This document shows positions 1 through 10,578 of a DNA stretch of 64,000 nt, piece by piece. Where the stretch lies: positions 305,254-369,253 of the forward strand of contig MNCI01036292.1 in the NCBI GenBank assembly GCA_015680685.1, written 5' to 3'. The notes below the pieces were generated by a model, which searched no databases, was not told where the DNA came from, and saw only the letters and a list, made by a program, of their open reading frames with translations. Positions within the stretch are counted from its first letter, which is position 1; each line of letters begins with the position of its first letter. Made by a program: the position numbers and the translations under genes. This DNA comes from Gnetum montanum (Eukaryota > Streptophyta > Gnetopsida > Gnetales > Gnetaceae).

Positions 1-1
1 T

Positions 2-232
2 TTTAAAGTAGGTGATCTAGTCCTTAAGAGAGATAGAGCGTTTGGTCAAACTGGCCCTCAAACTAAGTTTTCACCTATGTGGTCAGGTCCATTCCAAATT
101 GTAGACATCACTGCCACAAATGTGTTTAAGATTGCTGATTTGCAAGGGTATAGGTTAAATAGGTATTTTAATGCATTTCATTTGAAACATTTCTACTCAG
201 GTACCCCACGTGGGCATCTGGTAGATTCTTAG
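2..232 (+). CDS. Ty3/gypsy polyprotein C-terminus (integrase GPF module), partial at left edge
   Basis: An open frame runs from base 2 to a TAG at 230-232. It reads F-K-V-G-D-L-V-L, then a K-F-x-P-x-W-x-G-P-F block, then an F-N-x-x-H-L-K-x-F-Y ending. This order (GD-V-L beta strand, W-x-GPF motif, N-x-x-H-L-K) is the C-terminal domain of Ty3/gypsy integrases, which helps bind DNA during integration. The frame has no stop or frameshift inside, so this copy is better kept than elements A, B and R. The rest of the polyprotein lies left of the window. The downstream sequence should be its 3' UTR/LTR, but I could not find LTR borders. Confidence 0.75.
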   Translation, partial: FKVGDLVLKRDRAFGQTGPQTKFSPMWSGPFQIVDITATNVFKIADLQGYRLNRYFNAFHLKHFYSGTPRGHLVDS

Positions 233-1300
233 TTGCAAGTTTTCTTCCCTTTTTTTCTTTGCATTTCATATGTATATTATTGCATTTCCATATATTGCTT
301 GCATTTTCATCATCTCCTTCTTAGCATATTTTTTTGATTATTGTGTTCTTCATATGATTTTAATAATCATTGGTCATTTGAGTTACTCGATATTGGGTCA
401 TCTTAACACCATTGGAAAATAATGTAGGTATGATTTAATTTACTATTACTATGATATAATGCTATAAAATCCACTTTATATTTTATACTATAACTCTTTC
501 CAATTGATTTCAAGGTTTCAGTTTATTTGTTATGTTTGATTATGGAGCATTTGATTTTTACAAACTTATCATGCTATCATCATAATCGTGTGAGTGTAGG
601 ATATGTGATGTTGGAGAGTGGTTAGTCATAATTACTAGGTGATCTTGGAAAATTCTATCCTTTCCTCTCATAAGCCCAAGCCCTCAGGTATGATGATCCA
701 TGGCTATCCTGTGAACAACGGGGTGCAGTGTGTTCATTTCTACTTGAGAACCCTTAGCCACCCAGGAGACCTACTATGATGCCACCAATCAAAGGCACAT
801 ACGTGAGGGTTGAACTACACCATGGGCAAAGTTTCCAAAAGGACCATGCTCTTTGGTAGTGTAGCTAATCAGCCAGACTCATGTTGGAATTCCTACCTCA
901 AGAATGAAGTACACCCTGAGCAAAGTTTCCTTTTAAAAAAAAAACAAAACAAAAATGAGGACCGTGTTCTTTGGCAGTGTAATAAGTTCTTGAGTGTGAT
1001 GGGGTCCAGTAGCAATCTTCACCCTAACCTCCGTTTTCCCTTTTAAATTTAATTTTTTCAAAAAAAAAAACAAGGAAAAATCCGAAAGTTGTGGCTTACT
1101 ATGATCTAACATGAGATTTAGCTCATCCTCCTCATTAAGTTTTCTATAAATCACTCGCTCAAAATAGTCTACATACTTTTACTGTTACCTTGTGAAAATA
1201 TTGAGGATGAGATCTTAAGTATATATCTACATATATATATATAATTATACACATATATCTATAAATCTTAGTTAAAATAATAATAAATTATATTTTTAGA
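233..1300. other. Non-coding tail of the left-edge gypsy element, with a direct repeat
   Basis: T-rich non-coding DNA follows the polyprotein stop. An imperfect direct repeat stands out: the stretch around 818-866 (GGGCAAAGTTTCC, then GGACCATGCTCTTTGG, then CAGTGTA-like) recurs around 910-986 with an A-rich insertion between the two halves. A TA-rich run lies at 1215-1260. I see no gene, and 3' LTR borders are not evident. Confidence 0.4.
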
Positions 1301-1329
1301 TTTTAATGGTTGTTTGGATGGCCTATGTC

Positions 1330-1720
1330 GGTGTCTCTTTCAATTGGGAAGAAATGTTAACCTTGAACTCCTTAGGATACTCATTCATCTTTAGGTCTAA
1401 GCTTATCATCTTCATCTCCTTTATCAACTTTGGATTCTTTGGCCAAGAATTTTGGTGTGGACCACCCTAATCCATATGTGATTGCTTTTGCATGGATAGC
1501 ACAAAGTGATCCTCAAGCTTCTTCTTCTTTGCCTCTAAGGCTAGTAACCTTTGTAGGATATCCCTCCATAGAGACTTGTATGTCATCAACAACATTCCCC
1601 ATCTGCTCCATGTACTATTCGAGAATAAAATTTTGAGCCAAGAAAAGCTTCTTCTTGACACCTAAATTTAACTCCCACAAGTACAACATATCCATTTTTT
1701 TCATAATTTTGGTTGTACCC
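1330..1720 (-). pseudogene. Eroded reverse-strand coding stretch, unidentified
   Basis: On the minus strand this stretch gives frame-broken peptide segments with a charged, helical character, for example MEQMGNVVDDIQVSMEGY followed by a Lys/Glu-rich run. It could be a decayed retroelement protein such as a coiled-coil gag. No conserved motif is visible. On the plus strand part of it should lie in the 5' LTR of the copia-like element, so it may simply be LTR sequence with accidental coding look. Confidence 0.2.
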
Positions 1721-1794
1721 AACTTGGAGGACCATGCAAAAATAATGTTTAATTTTTGGTGGCTATAATTGTTTTGTTTGGGGAGCTTATTCGA

Positions 1795-1816
1795 CCCCCC
1801 CCCCCCCCCCCCCCCC
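1795..1816 (+). repeat. Homopolymer C22 tract
   Basis: Twenty-two consecutive C residues stand 22 bp before the copia primer-binding site, so inside the presumed 5' LTR near its 3' end. The complementary strand is a G-run able to form G-quadruplex-like structure. The exact length is likely unreliable in an assembly. Confidence 0.8.
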
Positions 1817-1838
1817 TTCTAAGTTCTTAGTCCACAAG

Positions 1839-1850
1839 TGGTATCGAAGC
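1839..1850 (+). promoter_or_regulatory. Copia primer-binding site (tRNA-iMet type)
   Basis: TGGTATCGAAGC matches the plant Ty1/copia primer site TGGTATCAGAGC, complementary to the initiator tRNA-Met 3' end, at 10 of 12 positions. The upstream LTR should end at about 1836 with ...TCCACA. A copia gag starts 37 bp downstream, which supports the call. Confidence 0.75.
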
Positions 1851-1886
1851 ACAGTACTCTCAAGTTCAAAACTTAACATCTCAAGA

Positions 1887-2321
1887 ATGAATGATGGAAG
1901 GACATCCTACACCAAGCCACATATGTTTTATGGGTTTGACTTTGTATATTGGAAAGCAAGAATCCAAGAATTCTTTGAATCCATGGAATTTGAAATCTAG
2001 GAATCAATTCTTGAAGGATACACACCTCCCATCAATTGCACCACAAGAGCTACCATGCCAAGAAGTAGATGGACATCAAAAGAAAAAAGATAAGTTTATG
2101 TTTAATTCTAAAGCAAAGAATTGTCTTTATTGTGCTTTGAGCAAATCTAAATTTAATAGAGTAGCTGGATGTAAGAGCATTAAAGAAATATGGCAAACAT
2201 TAGAAGCAACTTATGAAGGTATATCAATAGTAAAACAATCAAAACTTCTTGTGTTGCAAAGTGAATATGATAAATTGAAAATGAGAGAAGGAGAGAAGAT
2301 TAAAAACTACTTGTCAAGATC
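1887..2321 (+). pseudogene. Copia gag, N-terminal half (interrupted by element A)
   Basis: The frame from ATG 1887 reads M-N-D-G-R-T, then F-Y-G-F-D-F-V-Y-W-K-A-R, the typical copia gag start (UBN2/DUF4219 type). It meets a TAG at 1998-2000 where the family has Trp. A frameshift near 2090 moves it to the frame holding NSKAKNCLYCALS, GCKSIKEIWQTLEATYEG and a K-M-x-E-G-E-K-I-x-N-Y-L-S-R block. The coding sequence stops exactly where element A begins at 2322 and continues in frame after A at 11436. Gag would form the particle that packages element RNA; this copy is dead. Confidence 0.85.
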
Positions 2322-2346
2322 TGATGAGTCATCCTTCTATGGCCCC

Positions 2347-2454
2347 GACATTAGATACATAATGTCGAAGCCCCGACGTCATGTACCCAACGTCAGGGCT
2401 AATGAGTGATGTCAGATACCTAACATCTCCTCAATTAAATCTTGCCTATAAAAA
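2347..2454 (+). promoter_or_regulatory. Element A 5' LTR promoter: three near-palindromes plus TATA box
   Basis: The three units are GACATTAGATACATAATGTC, GACGTCATGTACCCAACGTC and GATGTCAGATACCTAACATC. They share the pattern GAYRT-N-GRTAC-N-AYRTC and sit 21 bp upstream of TATAAAAA. TGACG/ACGTC cores are typical of plant bZIP sites. Binding is inferred; only the sequence layout is seen. Confidence 0.6.
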
Positions 2455-3077
2455 TCATGATGGGGTGATTGGATGAGGAAAGTAGTAAGTAGTTGATAGT
2501 CAATAGATAGTTCTAGTTTTTAGTTTCTTCTTTCAAAGTTTCTGATTTTTAGTGCATGCCCGCAATGTGATGCTTGTAATTGTATAGCACATTTGTTTGA
2601 GTGTGACGTACTTGGACATGTTACATGACTAGCAATAAAGATCAAGATTACTTCCATCACTACAACATCCACTTAGATTATTGTTGCTTTAATTATTTAA
2701 TGCTTTCTTTAGTTAATTATTTCCATTTATTGTTATTTATTATTCCTGTTATCAAGCAGAATGCATACGCCTTAATCACAAGCATTAAGTGGAAGTACTT
2801 GGTAATCCAGAGGTGTATCATTTGGCACTTTCAGTGATGTACACTTGGTAATCCCAGAAGTAGCCTCACGAAGTCCAAAACGTGTATGGATGATTAAGTG
2901 TAGATACTCATCACCCATAGGCTAGTTTAGATCTTGTTTTCCAATATTCATTAGTTTAATTAATCCATCTCTTTATCATCATCAAGAGTAGCATAGAATT
3001 AGAAACAACATCATACACCTCACTTTGGACTAAACCATACGTGACAAAGCTACCACTAGTCCAAGTGCGAAGATAGN

Positions 3078-3174
3078 TGAGGGGAAATATGAAGATGAGG
3101 AATTGGAAGGATTGCCATGGCTTATATGGTGTTCCTTAGGGTGCCTTAATTGATCATTTCTTTGTTTTGAGGAG
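3078..3174 (-). other. 97-bp exact inverted copy of element A gag, bounded by Ns (probable assembly error)
   Basis: Bases 3078-3174 are the exact reverse complement of 3579-3675 in A's gag, with single Ns at 3077 and 3175. At the same place the 3' LTR has an ordinary LTR stretch (about 11322-11392). Exact identity, while the two LTRs differ at many sites, points to wrong gap-filling rather than biology. Confidence 0.85.
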
Positions 3175-3229
3175 NTGTGAACACTTGTGATTTGTATGGT
3201 TGAGCATAGGGGTATCTCATTGCTCATCA

Positions 3230-3248
3230 TTGGTATCACTGCCAGGGA
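3230..3248 (+). promoter_or_regulatory. Element A primer-binding site, degenerate
   Basis: TTGGTATCACTGCCAGGGA directly follows the LTR end. Its layout resembles the TGGCGCCGTTGCCGGGGA site of Athila/Tat-type gypsy elements (tRNA-Asp complement), allowing several transitions. The matching site of element B is even more decayed. Confidence 0.5.
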
Positions 3249-3354
3249 TGGTGCTAGTTATCTAGATTAGTTATATTATACAAGATTGCTGTAAAAGGTA
3301 TTAATGATATATCTTTCAAGAAATATTAAATCATACACATTGTAACCAACAACA

Positions 3355-5500
3355 ATGTCTCTCTCACATGGAAGTGACTATGCACTATATAGCAAACACA
3401 TTCATTGGAGACATAACAAGATATACGATGAAGAAGATTGGAGTGATCAACCTTATGCAGGGGTTTCTTATGATCATGACCACCCTAACGATACTCAAAG
3501 ACTACATTCACCTAAGGCAGATAATCTTGAAGAAGATGATGTAGGTCCTAAACTAGGGAAGGCCTCAAGGCCTAAGACCTCCTCAAAACAAAGAAATGAT
3601 CAATTAAGGCACCCTAAGGAACACCATATAAGCCATGGCAATCCTTCCAATTCCTCATCTTCATATTTCCCCTCAATTTCTAGTTCTAACAAAGATGAAC
3701 GTAGGTATAGAGATAAGGCTCCACTAAAGGGTCAAACTAAAAATTGAAATTGAACCCATGGGAAAAGTCAAAGAAGTCACCATGAACATAGAAATATCCC
3801 TCACAATCTATTTGATGACAATGAACCCCTATTGGCCACTAAGAGCCTAATGCATATCATAGAGGTAGTTAGGATATCTCACAGGCATTACAAATAGAGT
3901 TTTGTACCTAAGCTTGATATGAAAAATCTTCCTCAATTTGTAGGAGGCTATGATGTAGACTTGTAACATCATTTACAAGCCTCCATGATGCCTATGCATT
4001 ATACAACATGGAAAGTGAGTGGAAAATGCTTAAGCTCTTTCCTAGGACACTAATTAATAGAGCCAAAGTGTGGTATCGAGTGTTGAAACCAAATTTAGTC
4101 TAACAATGGTATACAAAAATAGAACTTTTCAACGAGAGATACCAAACCTATAAAAGAGTGTCTAATACAAGGAGACAAATCTAAGAGTGTAAACAAAAAC
4201 AACATGAACCCTTGGACATGGCCTTAGATAGATATTATGCCTTACTAAATTGATGCCTAGGCCATGGTTTCTCCAAGGAAGAGCAACTTTACCACATCAT
4301 AAATGGGCTTTGTAATGAAACAAGGGCGATCCTTGGGATGTATGCCTAGGGCAATTATACAAGCTCCAAGTCCATCAGATCAAAGAGCTAATAATGCATG
4401 TGGAAAAAGAAGAATAAGAGATGTAAAAATGGGAGAATGTCAAGAAACATCAATGGGACCCAACTCTTCAATCAAAGGAGGTCCAAATTTATGGTAAGAA
4501 AAATGAAACTATTCTCGATAAGGTGATTCCACAATGAACTTTTCCAACAAAGAGTCTATTCATGATCTACAAGAAAAATTCAATAAGATGTCTAAATGGA
4601 TAAATGAAAATGTCACAACCCTTATTAAGATGGTCATGAAGAATATTATGCAACACACACCTAATGAACATAATAAACAAAGGACACAAAATCAAGAAAC
4701 AATCAAGAATACTTTTCGGTTATCAAGAAAAGTGGCGAATGAAAGTGAGGCTAAAGACTCCACTACAAAAGAAGATGATGGATGTGACCTATGCATATAT
4801 GATCATCTAGAGGGCCAATGCCTTGTATTGTTACATTTACAGGAGTATTGGGTAGGTGCCTTAAATTTGAAGTTTGTGCAAAAGCACATGCCCAAGAGAC
4901 TTCCTCTTCCACAAGGTAATTTTAGATAGTCCCACAACTGATCGTACCATCCTAGGGGGACTTATTAATAACCTCAATATGGTTCTCAATGACTATGCCA
5001 ACAACCATAGTTGTGGGGAAGGCCATCACCAAATCAGCCATATCCACCAAAAATGCATGGCTATTATGTTCAACACCATGGTTCTCCAACTAGTTCTGCA
5101 TCCTCCACTTCAAATCGCCACTACCACTCTCCCAAGCACCATCAATACATGACATCCCTTGAAGGACCACCACCTTGTTCCTCTTACCATCCAACCTACC
5201 CTTGATATTCTCATCATCCACCTCCTTATAGGGCATCAATAATAACACAATAAGGTTTAGGATCACAATACCAACAAACAAATGCCACTTGTGCTACAAA
5301 TGTGCATAGACATGCTAATACTAGTGGGTCTCAACCACAATGTAGGAAACATCCTTTCTGGAGGAAAGGTTGTAAGCCAAAGCAAACCACACATGGACCC
5401 ACCATATCATATGAGCCAGCATAAGGCCAACCATCTCTCAATATTCCAATCCCACATCCAACTAATGAATCTACAAATGTGGGGAGACAAATAAATCCAT
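3355..5500 (+). pseudogene. Element A gag, frame-broken
   Basis: It starts at ATG 3355 (M-S-L-S-H-G-S-D), like B's gag (M-S-S-S-S-H-T-H). An intact N-terminal piece runs to 3747 with a Ser-rich stretch (NPSNSSSSYF). The middle (about 3900-4500) carries scattered matches to B: L-P-Q-F-V-G-G-Y-D, then a W-K-M-L-K-L-F block, then W-Y-R, and G-M-Y-A at ~4338. A C-terminal piece (4534-4929) holds a coiled-coil-like start, a zinc-knuckle-like motif C-x2-C-x3-H-x4-C at 4783-4821 and L-H-L-Q-E-Y..A-L-N-L-K-F-V-Q. Several frameshifts and stops make it non-functional. Confidence 0.75.
4783..4821 (+). other. Variant gag zinc knuckle C-x2-C-x3-H-x4-C
   Basis: CDLCIYDHLEGQC. Retroviral and most retrotransposon gags use C-x2-C-x4-H-x4-C; here the second spacer is one residue shorter. 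Aligned copies occur in B (25180-25215) and R (52262-52300), so the spacing was probably already in the ancestor. Confidence 0.6.
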
Positions 5501-7060
5501 GCATACCACCTCATAATCAAGGGTGCACTCATGGCCAACCATCCATAATGTTAACACACCTCATATCCTGACCCATCATACATATAACAATCAAGTGTGT
5601 ACCAATAATTTTTCTACCTAGCCACCACACCACCAATAGGCACGTAGTGGCTAGGGCATGAAAGGTTTCCAACGTTTCAGACATGCATGGATCCTATTCA
5701 TCCACTTACTAATCCTAGCCATGACCAAATGTTTAGTCATGGGGGTTACCCCCATTCTAATCTTCAAGGTTTTTTCATGCTTTTTATCTTTTTTTTTTTA
5801 CAATTTTTTATCATTTTCCTATTTCTTATACCTTTTCTAGTTGTGGTTTTAATTTTCTTTGTAGGTAGTCTCTCTATTAATCATGTTTTTCATTGAGGTG
5901 AGGTTTTTCTCTATGTTGTCAAGTCATAAGGGATTGATCATTTAGACATTAAGGCCACGACATCCATTCACCCATTCCATTAATAAGAGGTTCTTACTCT
6001 AGTATGTTTTCCATCATTCAACCCATAATAAATCTATAATCATTGTGTCTAGATAGAAGAGTGTAGAACCAAGGTGGAATGTAAAGGGTGTGACATCAAG
6101 GGGGTTTGTGGATTTTGTTTGGCCACTTCTATATGTTCTATCATGTTGATTAGGTTGTAACCATATCCTTGTAGATATAAAAAAAATGGGAGTAAGAGCA
6201 ACTTAAATTGGCACTGAACAAACTTTTGTGGATCCCACTGGAAAGACATGTACCCATGCCTAAAGGTTGGTAGCTGCTCAGAATGAAAAAAATTAGAAAG
6301 AAGAAAAAAACAATAATTGTGCCATAATAACACTCCTCCCTTGGACAAAATGTCAAGTGATGTTACTCCTTGCAACTTTGATAGTCTTATGGTTGTCTAT
6401 TGATGGGATGAAATGATGTAATGTCATTGAAAGGTGGTTTAAACTTGGTTTGAATCATGAAAGAAGGACACATGGTTATTTAACCATTAATAACACATAA
6501 GGTTTCATTGTGACCATGGTACAACACCTCATGTCTAGATTTCTGCAATCCCTTCTACAATCCATCTCATCTCATTGTTCGAATATTCATAACTTGTGGT
6601 TTTGGGTAACATAGTGTGATTATCTCAATTCAGTGGTTTTAACATGTGTGTTTTGTTTGACAAGTATACATTGCATTCAACCCCTCTAGTGCCTACAGAC
6701 ATTATGGGTGTGGTTACACAAGGGCATCATATGCTAGAGCCTATGTTGGGGGAGGATCCACTTGTGTAACTTTTGTGACTTGTACTTGTTTACTATGCAC
6801 ACACCATTTTTCACCTTCCAAAAACTCAAATTATTTCATCCTATTGTTTCGCTTCTCACAAAATTAATTTGTCCCACAATCAAGCTTTCAACGTCCTTTT
6901 CTTGCTCATTTTCATACTTTTCACGTTGACGATTTCACCTTATCCTACTTCCAGTGCCTCAAATTAATTTTTCACTTGCCCAAAATGATAAACTTAACTT
7001 AAAATCTTCCAATCAATCGCAAAGCTTCAGTCTACATGTTCATTGGCCCCATAAAATCAA
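5501..7060 (+). other. Element A non-coding spacer between gag and internal promoter
   Basis: No credible coding is seen. Blocks at 5895-6110, 6380-6450 and 6690-6780 match R on the opposite strand (50735-50490, 50170-50080 and ~49830-49760), and the last block weakly matches B near 31210-31300. A perfect hairpin, ATGGGGGTTACCCCCAT (5739-5755), follows the gag end. The small ORFs here have no conserved partner in the relatives. Confidence 0.6.
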
Positions 7061-7069
7061 AATTTTTAG

Positions 7070-7148
7070 ACCTTGACATCATGTACCCGATGTTAGGTCC
7101 AACCTAATGTCACATACTTGACATCGGGTCTTTAAAATAATATAAATA
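7070..7148 (+). promoter_or_regulatory. Element A internal promoter-like module
   Basis: Two near-palindromes lie at 7070-7098 (arms ACCTtGACATC and GATGTTAGGT) and 7102-7129 (arms ACCTAATGTC and GACATcGGGT). TATAAATA follows 12 bp later at 7141-7148. It repeats the LTR promoter layout and uses the same motif class, but sits inside the element about 700 bp before the accessory ORF. Equivalent modules are in B (31573-31649) and R (49421-49455). Confidence 0.6.
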
Positions 7149-7869
7149 CAAGCCCCATAGACATTAGAACTTCATTTTTCTCATTTTCTACTAGGGGAGT
7201 TGTTGAAATATTTTTCTCACAACTTAGAGCTTTGTGCCTCCATTTTCCACTTACAATATCTAGCTCTCTAATGCTTTGATTTTTGTGCCATATGAATCTA
7301 TCTAAACCAAGAGTGTTCAACTTGTCGTGGGGGGTGTGTGCATGCAAAATTTATGCCAATTTGTTAAAATTTTCTATCACCCAAAAGGTATTATAAAGGT
7401 AAGAATGTTAAAAACCTTATGAATTATAATACAAAATCATTAACAATAATGCCAAACATCCAAGTTTTCTAACCCACAGGCCCATGACCATTATTTTAAG
7501 CCACAAATAATGAAAAAAGAACAAGTTATGATGGGTCGTAGAAAAGATATATACTTTTTGGGAGATTTTTCTTGAAAATTTTTCTAACCCTAAAATCATG
7601 TGCATTATGAGCTCAATGAACTAAGGTTATGAGTAAGGTATAAATTGATTAATAATAATAAACATAACCTTGGTAACAGTCAATTTTTGATTGATTGCAT
7701 ATGGCCCCAAAAGAGGTGCTTAGGGTCAACCCTTGTAGAGAGCCACTAAATGTCCATGTGGTGGCCATGGCTAGCAAGGAGAACATGAGGAACATGCTAA
7801 ACAAGAGGCCCAATCTTTCAGTATCCATCAAGAGGCTCCCGCTACCAAGCAATCAACCCAAGGAGAGGA

Positions 7870-10424
7870 GGTAGAAGTACCGACCCCTGAACAGGGACAA
7901 TGTCTCATGTTGCCCCCTAACTACCTTGCTACCACCTTGAGGAAATCCACATTGGCTTTGGTCATTGTGGAAATTAACTTTGGTCTATTCGTGAAGTTTG
8001 CTCTAGAAGCAGTGCAAATGCAACTCAAAGCATCTCCATTGTCACCTATCTTGTTTGAAAATGGTGAATTGTACTTGGGTGAAGTACATTAATTCTATCA
8101 TAACAAAGACAAGGGCATCACTATTAATATCTATGAGGTGATTGTCTCTTACTTAATCAAAGACAATGTTGCCAATGTTGCTCACCTATCCACCAGATCT
8201 TACCCTAAAACAAAGAAATTATGGCTACGATGAGTATACAGTAAAGAGAACAAGTCATACAATAAAATAACTTTGAAAGAGAGAACCTACTTTAAGATTG
8301 GGACATACAACCTATTTCCTACCAAAGGGCTCAATCGAATCTTGACTTATGTAACTAAGGGAAGTGCCATTCTAATGGGAAAATTTGCAGTTAGCCTTCC
8401 CCAATATTTCTTCATAGAAATCTAATGATGGTTTGAAGAAATGAAGTCAAGAAGACCAACACTTCCATTTTCTTATCTGATCAAAAAGCTATGCAAGCAC
8501 ACTAGAATCTTGAAATATAGTAATGATATTCCTAGGAAGGCTTAGCATGCCTCCTTTGCAGAACTCCTAAAAACTATAGCATCAAGAAAAGATGCTAGTG
8601 AGGAGCAAGAAGTCGAAAAGGAGGCAGAACCAAGAACAAAAATGCAACAAGAGCTTGAGCAACATCCACAAGCACAAGCTCTACCATCATTGCCATAAGA
8701 TTATAGATCGTCGATGAGCCACCTACAAAGGATTGCTGAAACTATCAACTGGGGAAGAAGGGATGAGGCCAATCTCTTCTGAGTTATGGATGATGCCATA
8801 CGGCCCACCATATCAGCTGATCCAACAAGGGAGAGATCTTAATACAATCAAGAGGAGGGGGATCTCAATAATCACGCTAGATCTTTGGAAACACTACATT
8901 CTTTCAAGTCACATTGAAAACTAGAGAAGGCATCATAGTTGTGGTGCTACAACATGAGGTTGCAGCAAGCGTTGCAAAGGTTATCACTGATCACATCAAA
9001 GAGTTTTTTAATGTTCCTGTTGTGCCTCCAATTGCTTTGGCAGAAACTAGAGATGCACAAATGCTATCCATGACCTCAATGACTTCTGTGGTGCATGAGG
9101 ACGTGCTTGATCGCTTGCTGCAAATGGATCAAGTAATGACTACTCTATTTGACATTCCCAGTGATGTCACTGCAGCATAGTTAGACCTCATCACCACCGA
9201 AGGGAAGTTGGTTACAACAGAGATCAAGGAAAAACATGCAGAAGCTAAGATATAAAGACTACATGAAGAGTTGGCTACCCTACGAATTGAATGATGGGAT
9301 CCTGCTCATTTTGTTGCACTAGACCAACCAAAACAATTTAGGATAGAAGAGCTTACCAAGCTAGAAAAGGAAAGAGTAGTTGTGGAGCAAGAAAAGGAGA
9401 TAGGGGTTTGGAATGCATCTACTGCAAATGCGCAATCTCATGCATATAAAAAGGCACTGATCACCATCCAAGAAGAAAATAAGCAGTAGAGAATTCCCAA
9501 TTGACCACTATAAAAAGATAAAAGAACATCTTAGAAGAAAGTGTCCACTAGTTGTGTGAATAATTATTGAGGATCAACCAAGATATGAGTAGATTGGCCT
9601 GAGAAAATAGAACCCTCTCCATAAAGGAAATACATGCTATTCACCAAAAGTTAGTAATCAAGATTAGTGCATGGCAGAAAAAGACCAAAAAACATGAAAA
9701 ATTCAAACACTACTTTCATGACCAAGTTGGAATGTATAAGGAAATCAAGATGGCCAAGGCCCACATTAGCACCTTGGTAGCGTAGAATTTTGAATGGTAA
9801 GCCATCTTGGACAATTATGCCATGGTCCAATAAGCGAAAGTCAAAAATAAGGACCTGCAGATAAAGGATTTAAAGGAATACATGGTGTTGGCTAATCTTA
9901 GATATGCCAACCTTGCCATGTTAATAGCAAGTCATCCCTAAAGTGAGCTGAAGAAACAAGTGTCTATCACTTATGCATTATATGAGAAAGAGGTTGCGAA
10001 CCAAAAAGATTCCTTGCAAAAGTTGTAGGTGGCAAACTAAGCATTAGAGGTGGTCAAAGCTAGTTATTAGGGATAGAAAGATGTAGCCTTGAACAAAGTT
10101 CATAGATTGATGAATTATCATGAGCTTAAGGACAAAGCTAGAGCTTTCGAGGAACAACAACGATAGTTCGTGGCATGGTATGTAAAGGCAAATCAAATGT
10201 TCCTATAGCTACCCTATCCTTGAGATGTATTGGCACTAGCACACATCAGCATAGCAGCCTGGACAATGCATGATCCAAGGACGAAAGAAGAAAAATTACA
10301 GGCCTTACTCAACCATTACAAATTTTAACAACCTAGCGATAAAGGGAAGCAACCAATGGAAGAGCCACCACCTTTGGGCACTACATGAGCTTCCTAGTCT
10401 TGTTTTTGTTTTGTTTTGTAATAA
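7870..10424 (+). pseudogene. Element A accessory ORF (downstream of gag, coiled-coil protein)
   Basis: This is one eroded plus-strand protein gene. An N-terminal block reads FALEAVQMQL ... ELYLGEVH (8008-8092). A middle block is VVLQHE ... HIKEFFNVPV ... HEDVLDRLLQMDQ (8938-9135). A long Glu/Lys-rich coiled coil spans ~9180-10250, including SIKEIHAIHQKLVIKI (~9625). The C-terminus holds WTMHDPRTKEEKLQALL (10260-10310) and KGKQPMEEPPP. All four regions have counterparts in B or R. Its place after the polyprotein region recalls the env-like or accessory ORFs of Athila/Tat/Retand elements, but I see no transmembrane segment, and the function is unknown. Confidence 0.65.
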
Positions 10425-10578
10425 TGTGTTCCATTTTAGTACTACAGCACTGTGGCATGCAAGAGTCTTGTTCATTGATTAAGTTAGTTAATAATTGCAT
10501 ACCTATCAATATTTTGTAAAGAACTTGTTCCTCATTTTGTTTAACTAGAGGACGAGTTTTTTTTTAGTCATGGGGGTA

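Larger units (their letters stand above)
2322..3229 (+). repeat. Element A 5' LTR
   Basis: This 908-bp LTR pairs with 10579-11435. Near its start are three near-palindromes (2347-2366, 2375-2394, 2408-2426), followed by the TATA box TATAAAAA at 2447-2454. The last 40 bp (TTTGTATGGTTGAGCATAGG... CTCATCA) match the LTR ends of B, R and the solo LTR. An inverted 97-bp foreign block at 3078-3174, bounded by Ns, replaces sequence present in the 3' LTR. Confidence 0.88.

Noticed and set aside
6049-6375. Minus-strand frame of 108 codons in element A spacer
   Set aside because: The homologous spacer of R does not keep the frame; composition is low-complexity (Phe-rich).
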